Origin: Actinomycetes bacterium
GTDB taxonomy: Bacteria; Actinomycetota; Acidimicrobiia; Acidimicrobiales; RAAP-2
DNA: 48,462 bases
Direction of reading: 5' to 3'
Assembly: GCA_021827705.1 (NCBI GenBank)
Contig: JAKAUQ010000013.1
Coordinates: forward strand, 1 to 48,462
Shown here: positions 12,423 to 23,739 of the stretch, piece after piece
Position numbering within the stretch: the first letter of the stretch is position 1
Layout: each line of letters begins with the position of its first letter
Translations under genes and position numbers: made by a program
The notes under the pieces: model-generated
Databases searched by the model: none
Seen by the model: the letters and a program-made list of their open reading frames with translations, nothing else
What the model was told of the DNA's origin: nothing

Positions 12423-13735
12423 CCCTCCCGGAGTCGTAGGCGCCGGTCCAGATCGCTGGTGAGCCGGTGCTCGGGGTCGAAGCGTGCGGCCAGGGCCGCG
12501 AAGTCGCCCAGCCGCGGGTACATCGCGCGCACGGTGGCCGGGGCCAGGCGCGCGTCCTTGGCCAGGTAGACGCGCCCGCCGGCGGCCACGACCAGCGCGT
12601 CGAGGTCGTCGAGCAGGCCAGGCAGCGCGGGCGGCCCCACCGGCAGGTCCAGGGCCAGCGTCCAGCCGGGCTGGGGGAACGACAGGGGCGCCGGGTTGGC
12701 CGCCCCGAAGCGCTTGAGCACCGCGAGGAAGCTCGGCACCCGGGAGGCCGCCAGGCGCGACACGGCGGTGCGCACGGTCTCGGCGGCGTCGTCGGGCACG
12801 GCGAACTGGTACTGGACCAAGCCGCGCGGCCCGTAGAGGCGGTTCCAGTCGCGCACGCCGTCGAGGGGGTGGAAGAAGGTCTCGAGGCGCTGGGGCTCGC
12901 CCACGCGGCGGCGCGGGGCCCGGCGGAACCACAGCTCGTTGAAGGCGGCGACCGAGACCGCGTTCAACAGCCCGGGCGGCGCGGTGACGGGCACGGCGAG
13001 GCGCGCCGGGCGCGGCGGGCGCAAGGTGGCGCCGGCCAGGTCGTCGACGCGGGCGTGGTCCCCGCGGGTCAGGATCGCCCGGCCCCGCTGGGCGGAGGCC
13101 GCGCAGTCGACCCAGGCCACCGAGTAGCGGTAGCGGTGGTCGCCCTCGACCATGGCCGCCATGACGCCGTCGAGGTCGTCGAAGCGTTCGGTGTCCACCA
13201 GCACGCGGTCCGTCGAGACGGGCAGCAGGCGCAGGGTCGCCTCGGTGATCACCCCGGTGAGGCCCATCGCGCCCAGGTGGACGAAGAAGCGCTCGCCGTC
13301 GGCCGGGGTCAGCTCGTGGATCCCCGTCGGGCTGATCACGCGCAGGCGCGTGACGTGGGCCCCGAGGGTCCCGTCGCGGTGGTGGTTCTTGCCGTGCACG
13401 TCGGCGGCGAGCGCGCCTCCCAGGGTGACCTGGCGGGTGCCGGGCGTCACGGGCACGAACCAGCCCGCCGGGATCACGGCGCGCACCAGCGCGTCGAGGC
13501 TGGCCCCCGCGCCCACGGTGACCAGCCCGTCGGGGCTCACCGGCGAGATCGCGTCGAGGCCCCGCAGGTCGAGCACGCGCCCTCCGGCCAGCTGGGCGGC
13601 GTCGCCGTAGCTGCGCCCGAGCCCCCGGGGGGCCAGTGCCGCGGCCAGTGCCGCGGCGACCTGCTCTTCGGAGGTGACCTCCAGCACGTCGGCCTCGACG
13701 GCCGCGGTGCGCCCCCAGCCCGACAGGCGGCTCAC
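12419..13735 (-). CDS. dprE1: Decaprenylphosphoryl-beta-D-ribose 2'-oxidase, DprE1
   Basis: A 438-residue FAD-dependent oxidase of the VAO family that oxidises the 2-OH of decaprenylphosphoryl ribose on the periplasmic side. The start RLSGWGRTA, the FAD-binding ARGLGRSYGD-like run (here PRGLGRSYGDAAQ), PGTRQVTLGGALAADVHGKNHH, and the C-terminal YLAKDAR with the catalytic Lys all match mycobacterial DprE1 (461 residues). The Cys that benzothiazinones modify in M. tuberculosis (Cys387, in GWNICVD) is Ala here (A361 in GWTLALD; codon 12653-12655). The GTG start overlaps the ubiA-type gene's stop as GTGA. The apparent N-terminal extension in the open frame upstream is not coding; it lies inside the prenyltransferase gene. 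Confidence 0.92.
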   Translation of the reverse strand: MSRLSGWGRTAAVEADVLEVTSEEQVAAALAAALAPRGLGRSYGDAAQLAGGRVLDLRGLDAISPVSPDGLVTVGAGASLDALVRAVIPAGWFVPVTPGTRQVTLGGALAADVHGKNHHRDGTLGAHVTRLRVISPTGIHELTPADGERFFVHLGAMGLTGVITEATLRLLPVSTDRVLVDTERFDDLDGVMAAMVEGDHRYRYSVAWVDCAASAQRGRAILTRGDHARVDDLAGATLRPPRPARLAVPVTAPPGLLNAVSVAAFNELWFRRAPRRRVGEPQRLETFFHPLDGVRDWNRLYGPRGLVQYQFAVPDDAAETVRTAVSRLAASRVPSFLAVLKRFGAANPAPLSFPQPGWTLALDLPVGPPALPGLLDDLDALVVAAGGRVYLAKDARLAPATVRAMYPRLGDFAALAARFDPEHRLTSDLDRRLRLREG

Positions 13736-14637
13736 GCGTAGATCCCGATCCACAAGAGCAGCGCCCAGATGGCCCCGAGGATCTGGACGGTGTGGTTGCG
13801 GGCCAGCAGGTCCTCGGGCGACTGGCCCTGGGGCCCCTCGGCGGCCCGCATCACGTACAAGATGGCGTAGGCCACCGGGATCACGGTCAGGCGCACCGGC
13901 ACGATGTGGTGTCGGGCCAGCGACAGGCCGCCCGAGGAGGTGTCGAAGGCCCACAGGCAGTAGGTGGTCACCACGACGGTCGCCGACATGGTGAGGGCCG
14001 AGTGCAGGAACTCCGGGCTGTAGTCGGCCAGCACCCGGCGGGCCCGCCCGGCTCCCACGTGGCGCAGCTCGCTGGAGCGCTTGCCCACCACGACGAACAG
14101 CGCCCCGAAGCCGATGACCACCAGGAACCAGCTGGAGACCCCGATGTGGTCGGCGGCGGCCCCGGCGTAGGCGCGCAGGAAGAAGCCCGCGGCCACCGCC
14201 CCCAGCTCGATCACGGCCACGTGCTTGAGGCCCAGGGAGTAGGCCACGTGGATCCCCAGGTAGAGCGACATGATCAGGTAGAGCCCCTCGGGCTGCCACA
14301 GGGCCAGGGGGATCAGGTAGGCGATGAGCGCCAGCACCACCGCGGCCCCGAGCGCGACGGCCGGGGGCAGCTGGCCCGCCGCCAGGGCCCGGTGACGCTT
14401 GTCGGGATGGCGCCGGTCGGCCTCGAGGTCCATGACGTCGTTGAGCAGGTAGACGGCCGAGCTGAGGGCGCAGAAGCAGAGCACCGCGGCGCCGGTGTGG
14501 CGCACGATGTCGGGGCGCGTGGCCACGCCGGCCGCGGCCGGGGCCACGCCGATGAGGATGTTCTTGAGCCACTGGACCGGCCGCATCGCCGAGATCAGCG
14601 CGCGCACCGGCCCGCGCTCGACGGCCGCAGAGCTCAC
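13732..14637 (-). CDS. ubiA: Decaprenyl-phosphate phosphoribosyltransferase (UbiA family)
   Basis: A 301-residue integral membrane prenyltransferase of about nine helices. It matches mycobacterial Rv3806c in length and in the N-terminal RPVQWLKN. The first Asp-rich metal/phosphate motif is [18 protein letters not shown] at about residues 66-83, and the second cytoplasmic loop ([21 protein letters not shown]) follows. The reaction transfers 5-phosphoribose from PRPP to decaprenyl phosphate, the entry to decaprenylphosphoryl arabinose. It is first in a three-gene operon with dprE1 and dprE2. The start is GTG with no strong ribosome site. The separate phosphatase needed after this step is not in the window. 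Confidence 0.9.
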   Translation of the reverse strand: MSSAAVERGPVRALISAMRPVQWLKNILIGVAPAAAGVATRPDIVRHTGAAVLCFCALSSAVYLLNDVMDLEADRRHPDKRHRALAAGQLPPAVALGAAVVLALIAYLIPLALWQPEGLYLIMSLYLGIHVAYSLGLKHVAVIELGAVAAGFFLRAYAGAAADHIGVSSWFLVVIGFGALFVVVGKRSSELRHVGAGRARRVLADYSPEFLHSALTMSATVVVTTYCLWAFDTSSGGLSLARHHIVPVRLTVIPVAYAILYVMRAAEGPQGQSPEDLLARNHTVQILGAIWALLLWIGIYA

Positions 14638-14708
14638 GAGCCTACGCTACTCGCGCGCCGGCGGCGCGTCCGGGCCGGGCCGCCCGGGGACCCTCCGGCG
14701 CGCGGCTC

Positions 14709-14714
14709 TATGCT
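14709..14714 (+). promoter_or_regulatory. -10 element for the B12-binding subunit gene (leaderless)
   Basis: TATGCT sits 9 bases before the ATG at 14724, and no Shine-Dalgarno lies between them. This is the spacing expected for a leaderless mRNA. The -35 region is very GC-rich and not recognisable. Confidence 0.5.
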
Positions 14715-14723
14715 TGGTCCCCG

Positions 14724-15140
14724 ATGAGGCGCACCTATCGCGTGGTCGTGGCCAAGCCCGGCCTGGACGGCCACGACCGGGGAGCCAAGGTCATCGCCCG
14801 CACGCTGCGCGACGCCGGCTTCGAGGTCGTCTACACCGGGCTGCACCAGACGCCCGAGCAGGTGGTGGCCGCCGTCGTGGACGAGGACGCCGACGCCCTG
14901 GGGCTCAGCCTGCTGTCGGGGGCGCACTCCACCTTGGTGCCGCGCATCATCGAGCTGCTGCGGGCCGCGGGGCGCACCGACGTCGTGGTGGTCGTGGGTG
15001 GCATCATCCCCGAGGCCGACATCGCGGGCCTCGAGGCCGCCGGGGTCGCCCGGGTCTTCACGCCCGGGTCGTCCTTAGAGGAGATCGGCCGGTGGCTCGA
15101 GGCCACCTTGGACGAGGGCTCCCGCGCGGTTCCCGCCTAG
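14724..15140 (+). CDS. Cobalamin-binding subunit of an acyl-CoA mutase (IcmB/McmA C-terminal type)
   Basis: A 138-residue stand-alone B12-binding domain. DGHDRG at residues 15-20 supplies the lower-ligand His (H17), followed by [10 protein letters not shown] and [11 protein letters not shown], the three cobalamin-binding motifs. It is closest in size and sequence to the small subunit of isobutyryl-CoA mutase and to the C-terminal domain of methylmalonyl-CoA mutase, both of which rearrange the carbon skeleton of acyl-CoAs. The catalytic large subunit is not in the window. Its place 22 bases before sucC fits methylmalonyl-CoA mutase, whose product succinyl-CoA is the substrate of SucCD, but an isobutyryl-CoA role cannot be excluded. 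Confidence 0.85.
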   Translation: MRRTYRVVVAKPGLDGHDRGAKVIARTLRDAGFEVVYTGLHQTPEQVVAAVVDEDADALGLSLLSGAHSTLVPRIIELLRAAGRTDVVVVVGGIIPEADIAGLEAAGVARVFTPGSSLEEIGRWLEATLDEGSRAVPA

Positions 15141-15162
15141 ACACACACAGAAAGCGACGGAT

Positions 15163-16305
15163 ATGGATCTCTTCGAGTACCAGGGCAAGCAGTACTTCGC
15201 GCGCTACGGCATCCCGGTGTCCGACGGCGACATCGCCGACACCGTCGAGCAGGCCGTCGCCGTGGCCGGTCGCGTGGGCTACCCGGTCGTGCTCAAGGCC
15301 CAGGTCAAGGTGGGCGGGCGCGGCAAGGCCGGTGGCGTCAAGTTGGCCGCGAACCCCGAGGAGGCGGCCCGCCACGCCGCCAGCATCCTCGGGCTCGACA
15401 TCAAGGGCCACGTGGTGGGCCGCCTGTGGGTCGAGCACGCCAGCGACATCGCGCGCGAGTACTACGCCTCGTTCACCCTGGACCGCCCCAACAAGGTGCA
15501 CCTGGGCATGCTGAGCGCCCAGGGCGGGGTCGAGATCGAGACGGTGGCCGCCGAGAGCCCCGACGCCATCGCCACGCTGGCCATCGACCCGGTCGTGGGC
15601 CTGGACGTGGCGACCGCCCGGCGCTGGGTGGCCGAGGCGGGCCTCGACGAGGCGGCCCGCGCGGGCGCGGCCGACCTGCTGGTGGCGCTGTATCGCTGCT
15701 ACACCGAGGGCGACTGCGACCTGGCCGAGGTCAACCCGCTGATCCTCACCCCCGACGGCCGGGTGCACGCGCTGGACGCCAAGGTGACCCTGGACGACAA
15801 CGCCGCCTACCGCCACCCCGAGTGGGAGGAGTTCCGGGCCACCGAGACCGAGGACCCGCGCGAGCAGATGGCCCGGGCCAAGGGGCTCAACTACATCGGG
15901 CTGTCGGGCAGCGTGGGCATCATCGCCAACGGTGCGGGCCTGGCCATGTCCACCCTGGACGTCGTCAACCAGGTCGGCGGCAGCGCCGCCAACTTCCTGG
16001 ACATCGGCGGGGGAGCCGACGCCGGGGTCATGGCCGCGGCCCTCGAGGTGATCAACCACGACCCGAGCGTGCGGGCCATCTTCGTCAACATCTTCGGGGG
16101 CATCACCCGGGTCGACGAGGTCGCCCGCGGCGTGCTCGAGGCGCTGGGGCGCGTCGAGATCGCCGCGCCGATCGTCCTGCGCCTGGACGGCACCAACGCC
16201 GAGGAGGGCCGCGCGATCCTCGCCCCGCACCTGGGGGAGAACCTGATGACCGAGCCCACCATGCTGGACGCCGCCCGCCACGCGGTGGCGCTGGCCAACC
16301 GCTAG
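15163..16305 (+). CDS. sucC: Succinyl-CoA synthetase beta subunit
   Basis: A 380-residue ADP-forming subunit of the TCA enzyme that makes ATP (or GTP) from succinyl-CoA. The ATP-grasp domain starts at the very N-terminus ([16 protein letters not shown]), with the nucleotide-contacting [12 protein letters not shown], the metal-binding CDLAEVNPL, and the C-terminal domain with [10 protein letters not shown] and FGGITR that contacts SucD. Length is normal. The upstream ribosome site is weak (GAAAG). sucD starts 7 bases after the stop. Confidence 0.96.
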   Translation: MDLFEYQGKQYFARYGIPVSDGDIADTVEQAVAVAGRVGYPVVLKAQVKVGGRGKAGGVKLAANPEEAARHAASILGLDIKGHVVGRLWVEHASDIAREYYASFTLDRPNKVHLGMLSAQGGVEIETVAAESPDAIATLAIDPVVGLDVATARRWVAEAGLDEAARAGAADLLVALYRCYTEGDCDLAEVNPLILTPDGRVHALDAKVTLDDNAAYRHPEWEEFRATETEDPREQMARAKGLNYIGLSGSVGIIANGAGLAMSTLDVVNQVGGSAANFLDIGGGADAGVMAAALEVINHDPSVRAIFVNIFGGITRVDEVARGVLEALGRVEIAAPIVLRLDGTNAEEGRAILAPHLGENLMTEPTMLDAARHAVALANR

Positions 16306-16312
16306 GAGAACC

Positions 16313-17197
16313 ATGAGCATCTTCGTCGACGAGAACACCACCGTCATCGTCCAGGGGCTGACCGGCTCCCAGGGACGCTTCCACGGCCTGCGCAACCGCG
16401 ACTACGGCACCAAGGTCGTGGCCGGGGTCACCCCGGGTAAGGGCGGCACCGACGTGGACGGCATCCCCGTCTACAACACGGTGGCCGAGGCGGTCGCGGC
16501 GACCGGGGCCACGGCCTCCTTCGTCGTGGTGCCCCCGGCGTTCGCCTCCGCGGCCATCCTCGAGGCGGCCCAGGGCGGCATCACCTTCATCGTCTGCATC
16601 ACCGAGGGCATCCCGGCCCACGACGAGGCCCGCACCTACAACCGCCTGGTCGAGGAGTTCCCCGGGGTGCGCCTGCTCGGGCCCAACTGCCCCGGCGTGA
16701 TCAGCCCGGGCAAGTGCAACATCGGCATCACGGCCGGCGAGATCGCCCTGGCGGGCGGCCCGGTGGGCATCGTGTCGCGCTCGGGCACCCTGACCTACCA
16801 GGCGCTCTACGAGCTCAGCCAGCAGGGGGTGGGCCAGACGACGTGCGTGGGCATCGGGGGCGACCCGGTGCCGGGCACCAACTTCATCGACTGCCTCAGC
16901 GCCTTCCAGGACGATCCCGACACCAAGGCGGTCATGATGATCGGCGAGATCGGGGGCTCCGAGGAGGAGCGCGCCGCCGAGTGGATCGCCGCCCACATGA
17001 CCAAGCCGGTCGTGGCCTACATCGCCGGCGTCACGGCGCCCCCCGGGCGCAAGATGGGCCACGCCGGGGCCATCATCTCGGGCTCCAAGGGCACCGCGCA
17101 GGCCAAGATGGCGGCCCTGGCCGCCGCCGGGGTGCACGTCTGCCAGAACCCGACGGAGGCCGGCGAGAAGATGGTCGAGCTGGTCCGGGCGCTTTAG
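16313..17197 (+). CDS. sucD: Succinyl-CoA synthetase alpha subunit
   Basis: A 294-residue CoA-binding subunit. The N-terminal Rossmann domain has [10 protein letters not shown], and the C-terminal domain carries the phosphorylated active-site His in [21 protein letters not shown] and [10 protein letters not shown] are the usual CoA-ligase motifs. AGGAGA precedes the ATG. The end of the gene is only 4 bases from purN, so the run continues without a visible terminator. Confidence 0.96.
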   Translation: MSIFVDENTTVIVQGLTGSQGRFHGLRNRDYGTKVVAGVTPGKGGTDVDGIPVYNTVAEAVAATGATASFVVVPPAFASAAILEAAQGGITFIVCITEGIPAHDEARTYNRLVEEFPGVRLLGPNCPGVISPGKCNIGITAGEIALAGGPVGIVSRSGTLTYQALYELSQQGVGQTTCVGIGGDPVPGTNFIDCLSAFQDDPDTKAVMMIGEIGGSEEERAAEWIAAHMTKPVVAYIAGVTAPPGRKMGHAGAIISGSKGTAQAKMAALAAAGVHVCQNPTEAGEKMVELVRAL

Positions 17198-17201
17198 GGC
17201 G

Positions 17202-17828
17202 ATGGCACGCCTCGCGGTCCTGGTGTCGGGGTCGGGCACCATCCTCGAGGCGATGCTGGCCAGCGGCCTGGAGGTCGCCGTGGTGGCGGCCGACCGGCCG
17301 TGCCGGGGGATCGACGTGGCCGAGCGGGCCGGGCTGGACGCCCTGGTGCTGGACCGGGGCCCCTACGGGGGATTCGGCCGGGACTTCGACCGCGAGCGCT
17401 ACAGCGCCGACCTGGCCGCGCTGCTGGCCGACCAGCGCGTCGACCTGGTGGCCATGGCGGGCTTCGGCACGGTGCTGGCCGCACCCTTCCACGCCGCCTT
17501 CCCGGGCCGGGTCCTCAACACGCACCCCAGCCTGCTGCCGGCCTTCAGGGGCTGGCACGCGGTGCCGGCCGCCCTGGCGGCCGGCGTGGGCGAGACCGGC
17601 TGCACCGTCCACGTGGCCACCGAGGCGCTCGACGACGGGCCGATCCTGGCCCAGCGCCGCGTGGCCGTGCGGGCCGACGACACCGTCGAGAGCCTCCACG
17701 AGCGCATCAAGGAGGTCGAGCGCGACCTGTACCCCACGGTCGTGGCCCGCGCGCTCTCGGCGCTGAGCGAGGGTCGCGAGCCCGGTAGCGTGGCCGAGGT
17801 CGAGGAGGACGAGTGCGGGCACTGCTGA
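17202..17828 (+). CDS. purN: Phosphoribosylglycinamide formyltransferase
   Basis: A 208-residue enzyme that transfers formyl from 10-formyl-THF to GAR, step 3 of purine synthesis. The catalytic trio falls at the same numbers as in E. coli: N106 and H108 in NTHPSLLP and D144 in EALDDGP. The glycine-rich phosphate loop SGSGT is at residues 9-13. The region after HPSLLP (AFRGWHAV) departs from the usual SFPGLHAH. The C-terminal tail is acidic and overlaps purH by 16 bases. It shares the run with purH, folD and metF, all folate-dependent. Confidence 0.93.
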   Translation: MARLAVLVSGSGTILEAMLASGLEVAVVAADRPCRGIDVAERAGLDALVLDRGPYGGFGRDFDRERYSADLAALLADQRVDLVAMAGFGTVLAAPFHAAFPGRVLNTHPSLLPAFRGWHAVPAALAAGVGETGCTVHVATEALDDGPILAQRRVAVRADDTVESLHERIKEVERDLYPTVVARALSALSEGREPGSVAEVEEDECGHC

Positions 17829-19345
17829 GCGTGTGGGACAAGACCGGGCTGGTCGAGCTGGCCCAGGGCCTGGCCGACCTGGACTGCGAGCTGGTCGCCT
17901 CGGGCGGCACGGCGATGGCCCTGGCGGCCGCCGGCGTCGCCCACCGCGACGTCGCGGACCTGACGGGCTTCCCCGAGATGCTCAGCGGGCGCGTCAAGAC
18001 CCTGCACCCGGCCATCCACGGCGGCATCCTGGCCGACCGGAGCCGGGCCGAGCACCTGGCGGACCTGGCGGGCCACGGGATCGGGACGATCGACCTGGTG
18101 GTGTGCAACCTGTACCCCTTCGCGTCGGACCCCTCGATCGAGCTGATCGACGTGGGCGGCCCGGCCATGGTGCGCGCCGCGGCCAAGAACCACGCCTCGG
18201 TGGCCGTGGTCACGCGGCCCGACCAGTACGTCGGGGTGCTCGAGGAGCTGCGCAGCACGGGCCAGGTCGGCGAGGCGACCCGGCGTCGCCTGGCGCGCGA
18301 GGCCTTCGAGACCACCGCCGCCTACGACGCCCAGATCGCCCAGTGGCTGGGCGGCGACGAGGACGCCCCCGCCGCGCTCGGGGCCGCGCTGCCCCTGGTG
18401 TGGCAGCCGACCCTGCAGCGCGCCCAGGTGGTGCGCTACGGCGAGAACCCCCACCAGGTGGGCGCGCGCTACCGGATCCTGGGCCAGGACCCGTGGTGGG
18501 ACCACGTGACCCAGCACGCCGGCTCGGCCCTCTCCTACCTCAACCTGCTCGACGCCGACGCCGCCTGGCGCCTGGCCCACGAGCTGGCCCACGACGTGCC
18601 CGGCCACGCCGTCGCCGTCATCGTCAAGCACGCCAACGCCTCGGGCGCGGCCCTGGGGCGCGACCTGGCCGCCGCCTACGGCGCCGCCCTCGCGGCCGAC
18701 CCGCTCAGCGCCTTCGGCGGCGTGGTGGCCCTGCTCGGCGAGGTCGACGAGACCGTCGCCGACGCCGTGGCCGGCGGCCCCCAGGCCGACGTGATCGTGG
18801 CCAGCGCCTTCAGCGAGGCCGCCGTGGAGCGCCTGCGCACCCGGCGCAAGGCGACGCGCCTGCTCAGCGGCCCGGCCCCCGAGCCCCTGGCGCGCACCGT
18901 GCGCACGGTGGGGGCCAGCGCGTTCGTCCAGGGCCCCGACGAGCTGCTCGTCGCGCCCGGGGACTGGCGCTGCGTCACGGCCGTCCAGCCCACGCCCGAC
19001 CAGCTGGTGGACCTGATGGTGGCCTGGCGGGTGTGCGCGCGCACCACGTCGAACGCCATCGTGCTGGCCCACCAGGGTGTCGCCGTGGGCGTGGGCGCGG
19101 GCCAGCAGTCTCGCGTGGTGTCGGCCCAGATCGCGGTGACCAAGGCGGGCGAGCGCGCCCGCGGGGCCGCCGCGGCCTCCGACGCCTTCTTCCCCTTCGC
19201 CGACGGGCTCGAGGCCCTGGTCGCCGCCGGCGTGCGCGCGGTCGTCGAGCCGGGCGGCTCGGTGCGCGACGACGAGGTCATCGCGGCCGCCGACGAAGCC
19301 GGGATCGCCCTCCTGTTGACGGGCGAGCGGCACTTTCGGCACTAG
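17813..19345 (+). CDS. purH: Bifunctional AICAR formyltransferase / IMP cyclohydrolase
   Basis: A 510-residue enzyme for the last two steps of IMP synthesis. The N-terminal cyclohydrolase (MGS-like) domain opens with ALLSVWDKTGLVELA and has FPEMLSGRVKTLHPAIHGG. The C-terminal formyltransferase has YGENPHQ, VKHANASGAA and SAFGGVV, and the protein ends TGERHFRH as expected. The catalytic Lys-His pair is kept, though the usual NPCG after it reads NASG here. The GTG start lies inside the end of purN. Confidence 0.95.
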   Translation: MRALLSVWDKTGLVELAQGLADLDCELVASGGTAMALAAAGVAHRDVADLTGFPEMLSGRVKTLHPAIHGGILADRSRAEHLADLAGHGIGTIDLVVCNLYPFASDPSIELIDVGGPAMVRAAAKNHASVAVVTRPDQYVGVLEELRSTGQVGEATRRRLAREAFETTAAYDAQIAQWLGGDEDAPAALGAALPLVWQPTLQRAQVVRYGENPHQVGARYRILGQDPWWDHVTQHAGSALSYLNLLDADAAWRLAHELAHDVPGHAVAVIVKHANASGAALGRDLAAAYGAALAADPLSAFGGVVALLGEVDETVADAVAGGPQADVIVASAFSEAAVERLRTRRKATRLLSGPAPEPLARTVRTVGASAFVQGPDELLVAPGDWRCVTAVQPTPDQLVDLMVAWRVCARTTSNAIVLAHQGVAVGVGAGQQSRVVSAQIAVTKAGERARGAAAASDAFFPFADGLEALVAAGVRAVVEPGGSVRDDEVIAAADEAGIALLLTGERHFRH

Positions 19346-19354
19346 GAGGCAGCG

Positions 19355-20209
19355 GTGAGCGCGATTCGACTCGACGGGCAGGCGGTGGCCGCCCGCATCA
19401 AGATGCAGCTGGCCGACCGGGCGGCCCGGCTGGCCGCCGCGGGGCGGCCGGTCGGCCTGGGCACGATCCTGGTGGGCGACGACCCCGCCAGCGCCGCCTA
19501 CGTGGCCATGAAGCACGCCGACTGCGCCGAGGTGGGGGTGACCTCGTTCCACGAGCACCTGGCGGCCAACGCCACCCAGGACGAGCTCGAGGCGGTCATC
19601 GGGCGCATGAACGCCGATCCGCGGGTGCACGCCATCTTGGTGCAGCTCCCGCTGCCGGCGGGCCTGGACGAGGAGCGGGCCCTGCGGGCCGTCGACCCGG
19701 ACAAGGACGTCGACGGGCTGCACCCGGTCAACCTGGGCCGCCTGGTCATGGGCCGGCCCACGGTCGTCGCGTGCACGCCGGCCGGCATCGTCGAGCTCCT
19801 CGCCGCCTACGACGTGCCCGTCGAGGGACGCCACGTGGTCATCATCGGCCGGGGCCTGACCATCGGGCGGCCCCTGGCGCTGCTGCTGGCCTCCAAGCGT
19901 CCCGGCTGCAACGCCGCGGTCACCGTGGTGCACACCGGGGTCGCGGACCTGGGCGCGCTGACGCGCCAGGGAGACGTCATCGTGGCCGCGGCCGGCCGCG
20001 CCGGCCTGGTGGCCCCGGACATGGTGCGCCCCGGGGCGGCCGTGGTGGCCGCGGGCACCAGCTGGGCCGGGCGCAAGCTCTTGAGCGACGTCGACGAGTC
20101 GGTGGCCGACGTCGCGGGCTGGCTGAGCCCGCGCATCGGCGGCGTGGGCCCCATGACGCGGGCCATGCTGGTGCGCAACGCCGTCACGGCCGCGGAGCGG
20201 GTCCGGTGA
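19355..20209 (+). CDS. folD: Methylenetetrahydrofolate dehydrogenase / methenyl-THF cyclohydrolase
   Basis: A 284-residue bifunctional enzyme interconverting 5,10-methylene-, methenyl- and 10-formyl-THF, the last being the formyl donor of PurN and PurH. The catalytic Lys is K53 in YVAMKHADC. DKDVDGLHP, the dinucleotide-binding GRGLTIGRPLAL (the first residues vary from the usual GRSxxVGxP) and GGVGPMT are all present. AGGAGG lies 5 bases before the GTG start. The last codons overlap the cupin gene as GTGA. Confidence 0.95.
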   Translation: MSAIRLDGQAVAARIKMQLADRAARLAAAGRPVGLGTILVGDDPASAAYVAMKHADCAEVGVTSFHEHLAANATQDELEAVIGRMNADPRVHAILVQLPLPAGLDEERALRAVDPDKDVDGLHPVNLGRLVMGRPTVVACTPAGIVELLAAYDVPVEGRHVVIIGRGLTIGRPLALLLASKRPGCNAAVTVVHTGVADLGALTRQGDVIVAAAGRAGLVAPDMVRPGAAVVAAGTSWAGRKLLSDVDESVADVAGWLSPRIGGVGPMTRAMLVRNAVTAAERVR

Positions 20210-20577
20210 GCGGCGTCGACGCGCGCGGCCGCGAGCGCGACGAGCGCCCCTGGGGCAGCTACGTCGTGCTCGAGGGCGACGCCGCCGACCACAAGGTCAA
20301 GCGCATCGTCGTGGCGCCCGGCCAGCGGCTGAGCTACCAGCGCCACCGCCAGCGCGCCGAGCACTGGTTCGTGGTGGCCGGCGCGGGCCGCGTGACCATC
20401 GACGAGGTGGTGCGCACCGTGGGTCCGGGCGACAGCGTCGACATCGCGGTCGGCCAGGCCCACCGGGTCGAGGCCCTGGGTCCTGACGCGGTGGTCTTCA
20501 TCGAGGTGCAGACGGGGACGTCCTTTCGGGAGGACGACATCGAGCGCCTGAGCGACGACTACGGGCGAGCCGGCTAG
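20206..20577 (+). CDS. Cupin protein, mannose-6-phosphate isomerase type II-like
   Basis: A 123-residue single cupin. RPWGSY near the start, VKRIVVAPGQRLSYQRH, RAEHWFVVAG and the later VGQAHRVE are the metal-binding signatures of the type II phosphomannose isomerase domain, which is often fused to mannose-1-phosphate guanylyltransferase but stands alone here. The GTG at 20206 overlaps the folD stop as GTGA; the longer open frame upstream is not coding, since it runs through purH and folD. Phosphomannose isomerase activity is plausible but sits oddly between folD and metF, and stand-alone members can have other roles. Confidence 0.8.
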   Translation: MSGVDARGRERDERPWGSYVVLEGDAADHKVKRIVVAPGQRLSYQRHRQRAEHWFVVAGAGRVTIDEVVRTVGPGDSVDIAVGQAHRVEALGPDAVVFIEVQTGTSFREDDIERLSDDYGRAG

Positions 20578-20581
20578 CCCA

Positions 20582-21439
20582 GTGCGCATCGACCAGCTCC
20601 TGGCACGCGGGTCGACCCGCTCCTTCGAGTTCTTCCCGCCGCGCTCGGCCGCCGAGGCCGCGACCCTGGCCGCGACGATCTCGGACCTCGTCGAGCTGGC
20701 ACCCTCCTTCGTCTCGGTGACCAACCGCGGGGGCCCGGCCGCCCGCGAGCGGACCTTCGAGCTCGTCACCCAGATCCAGCGCGCCGGGCGCCTGACCACC
20801 ATGGCCCACCTGATCGCGCGGGGCCAGCGGCGGAGCGACCTGGTCGACCTGCTCGCGCGCTACCGCGCCGCGGGCGTGGACAACGTCCTGGCGCTGGGCG
20901 GCGACGCACCGGCCGGCCCGCCCGAGGCGCCCGGCGACTTCGCCCACGCCGACGACCTGGTGCGCCTGGTGCGCGAGGTCGGGGGCTTCGCGATCGGCGT
21001 GGCCGCCCACCCGGCCGGGCACCCCGCCGCGCTGGACCTGGCCGCTGACCGGGACCGCCTGGCCGCGAAGCTCGCCGCGGCCGACTTCGCCATCACCCAG
21101 TTCTTCTTCGCGGCCGACGAGTGGAGTGGCCTGGTCGCCGACCTGGCGGCGCGCGGGGTCACCCGACCGGTGCTGCCCGGCGTGATGCCGGTCACCTCCC
21201 TGTCGAGCATCGCGCGCATGGCCCAGATGGGGGCCCCGGTGCCCGCCGACCTGGTCGCGCGCCTGCGCGCGGCCGACGAGCGCGGCGGGGCGCCCGCGGT
21301 GCGGGCCGCGGGCGTCGAGGCCGCGACGGCCCTGTCGGCCGAGCTGCTGGCGCGCGGGGCTCCGGGCCTGCACTTCTACACGCTGAACCGGTCCCTCGCG
21401 ACCCGCGAGATCCACCAGGCGCTGCGCTCGGGGTCGTAG
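20582..21439 (+). CDS. metF: 5,10-methylenetetrahydrofolate reductase
   Basis: A 285-residue FAD-dependent TIM-barrel enzyme making 5-methyl-THF for methionine synthesis. The catalytic Glu is in SFEFFPPR, and [29 protein letters not shown] and the C-terminal [10 protein letters not shown] are all family landmarks. The start is GTG, 4 bases after the cupin stop. A hairpin 7 bases downstream of the stop closes this long run of genes. Confidence 0.94.
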   Translation: MRIDQLLARGSTRSFEFFPPRSAAEAATLAATISDLVELAPSFVSVTNRGGPAARERTFELVTQIQRAGRLTTMAHLIARGQRRSDLVDLLARYRAAGVDNVLALGGDAPAGPPEAPGDFAHADDLVRLVREVGGFAIGVAAHPAGHPAALDLAADRDRLAAKLAAADFAITQFFFAADEWSGLVADLAARGVTRPVLPGVMPVTSLSSIARMAQMGAPVPADLVARLRAADERGGAPAVRAAGVEAATALSAELLARGAPGLHFYTLNRSLATREIHQALRSGS

Positions 21440-21446
21440 GGTATTT

Positions 21447-21472
21447 GGTCCCCGAGAGGCATCCCGGGGACC
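21447..21472 (+). terminator. Hairpin between metF and icd
   Basis: GGTCCCCG (21447-21454) and CGGGGACC (21465-21472) pair perfectly around a 10-base loop. It probably ends the B12-subunit-to-metF transcript; icd begins 17 bases later, so it may also act in the icd leader. Confidence 0.65.
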
Positions 21473-21489
21473 GTCGTAGGATGGCGCTC

Positions 21490-22686
<1,197 letters not shown>

Positions 22687-22703
22687 GCGAGAAAGGAAGC
22701 GAC

Positions 22704-23693
<990 letters not shown>

Positions 23694-23708
23694 AGGCCGC
23701 ACGGGCCT

Positions 23709-23724
23709 CCGGCGCCAGCGCCGG
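23709..23724. terminator. Hairpin between the convergent mdh and TDT-carrier genes
   Basis: CCGGCGC and GCGCCGG pair around a 2-base loop, and weaker pairing extends outward on both sides (CACGGG...CCGTGT). It lies between two stop codons, so it can serve both directions. Confidence 0.6.
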
Positions 23725-23739
23725 GGGCCGTGTGGTGAC

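Noticed and set aside
12419-14572. Apparent 717-residue fusion of prenyltransferase region and DprE1
   Set aside because: The N-terminal 279 residues are the wrong frame of the UbiA-type gene; DprE1 homology begins exactly at GTG 13735, which overlaps the upstream stop.
14638-14723. B12 riboswitch before the cobalamin-binding subunit gene
   Set aside because: Only 86 bases separate the divergent genes, no B12-box is seen, and the -10 sits 9 bases from the start, leaving no leader.
17833-20577. 914-residue frame ending in the cupin
   Set aside because: Only the last 123 residues resemble a protein family; the rest is out of frame with purH and folD.
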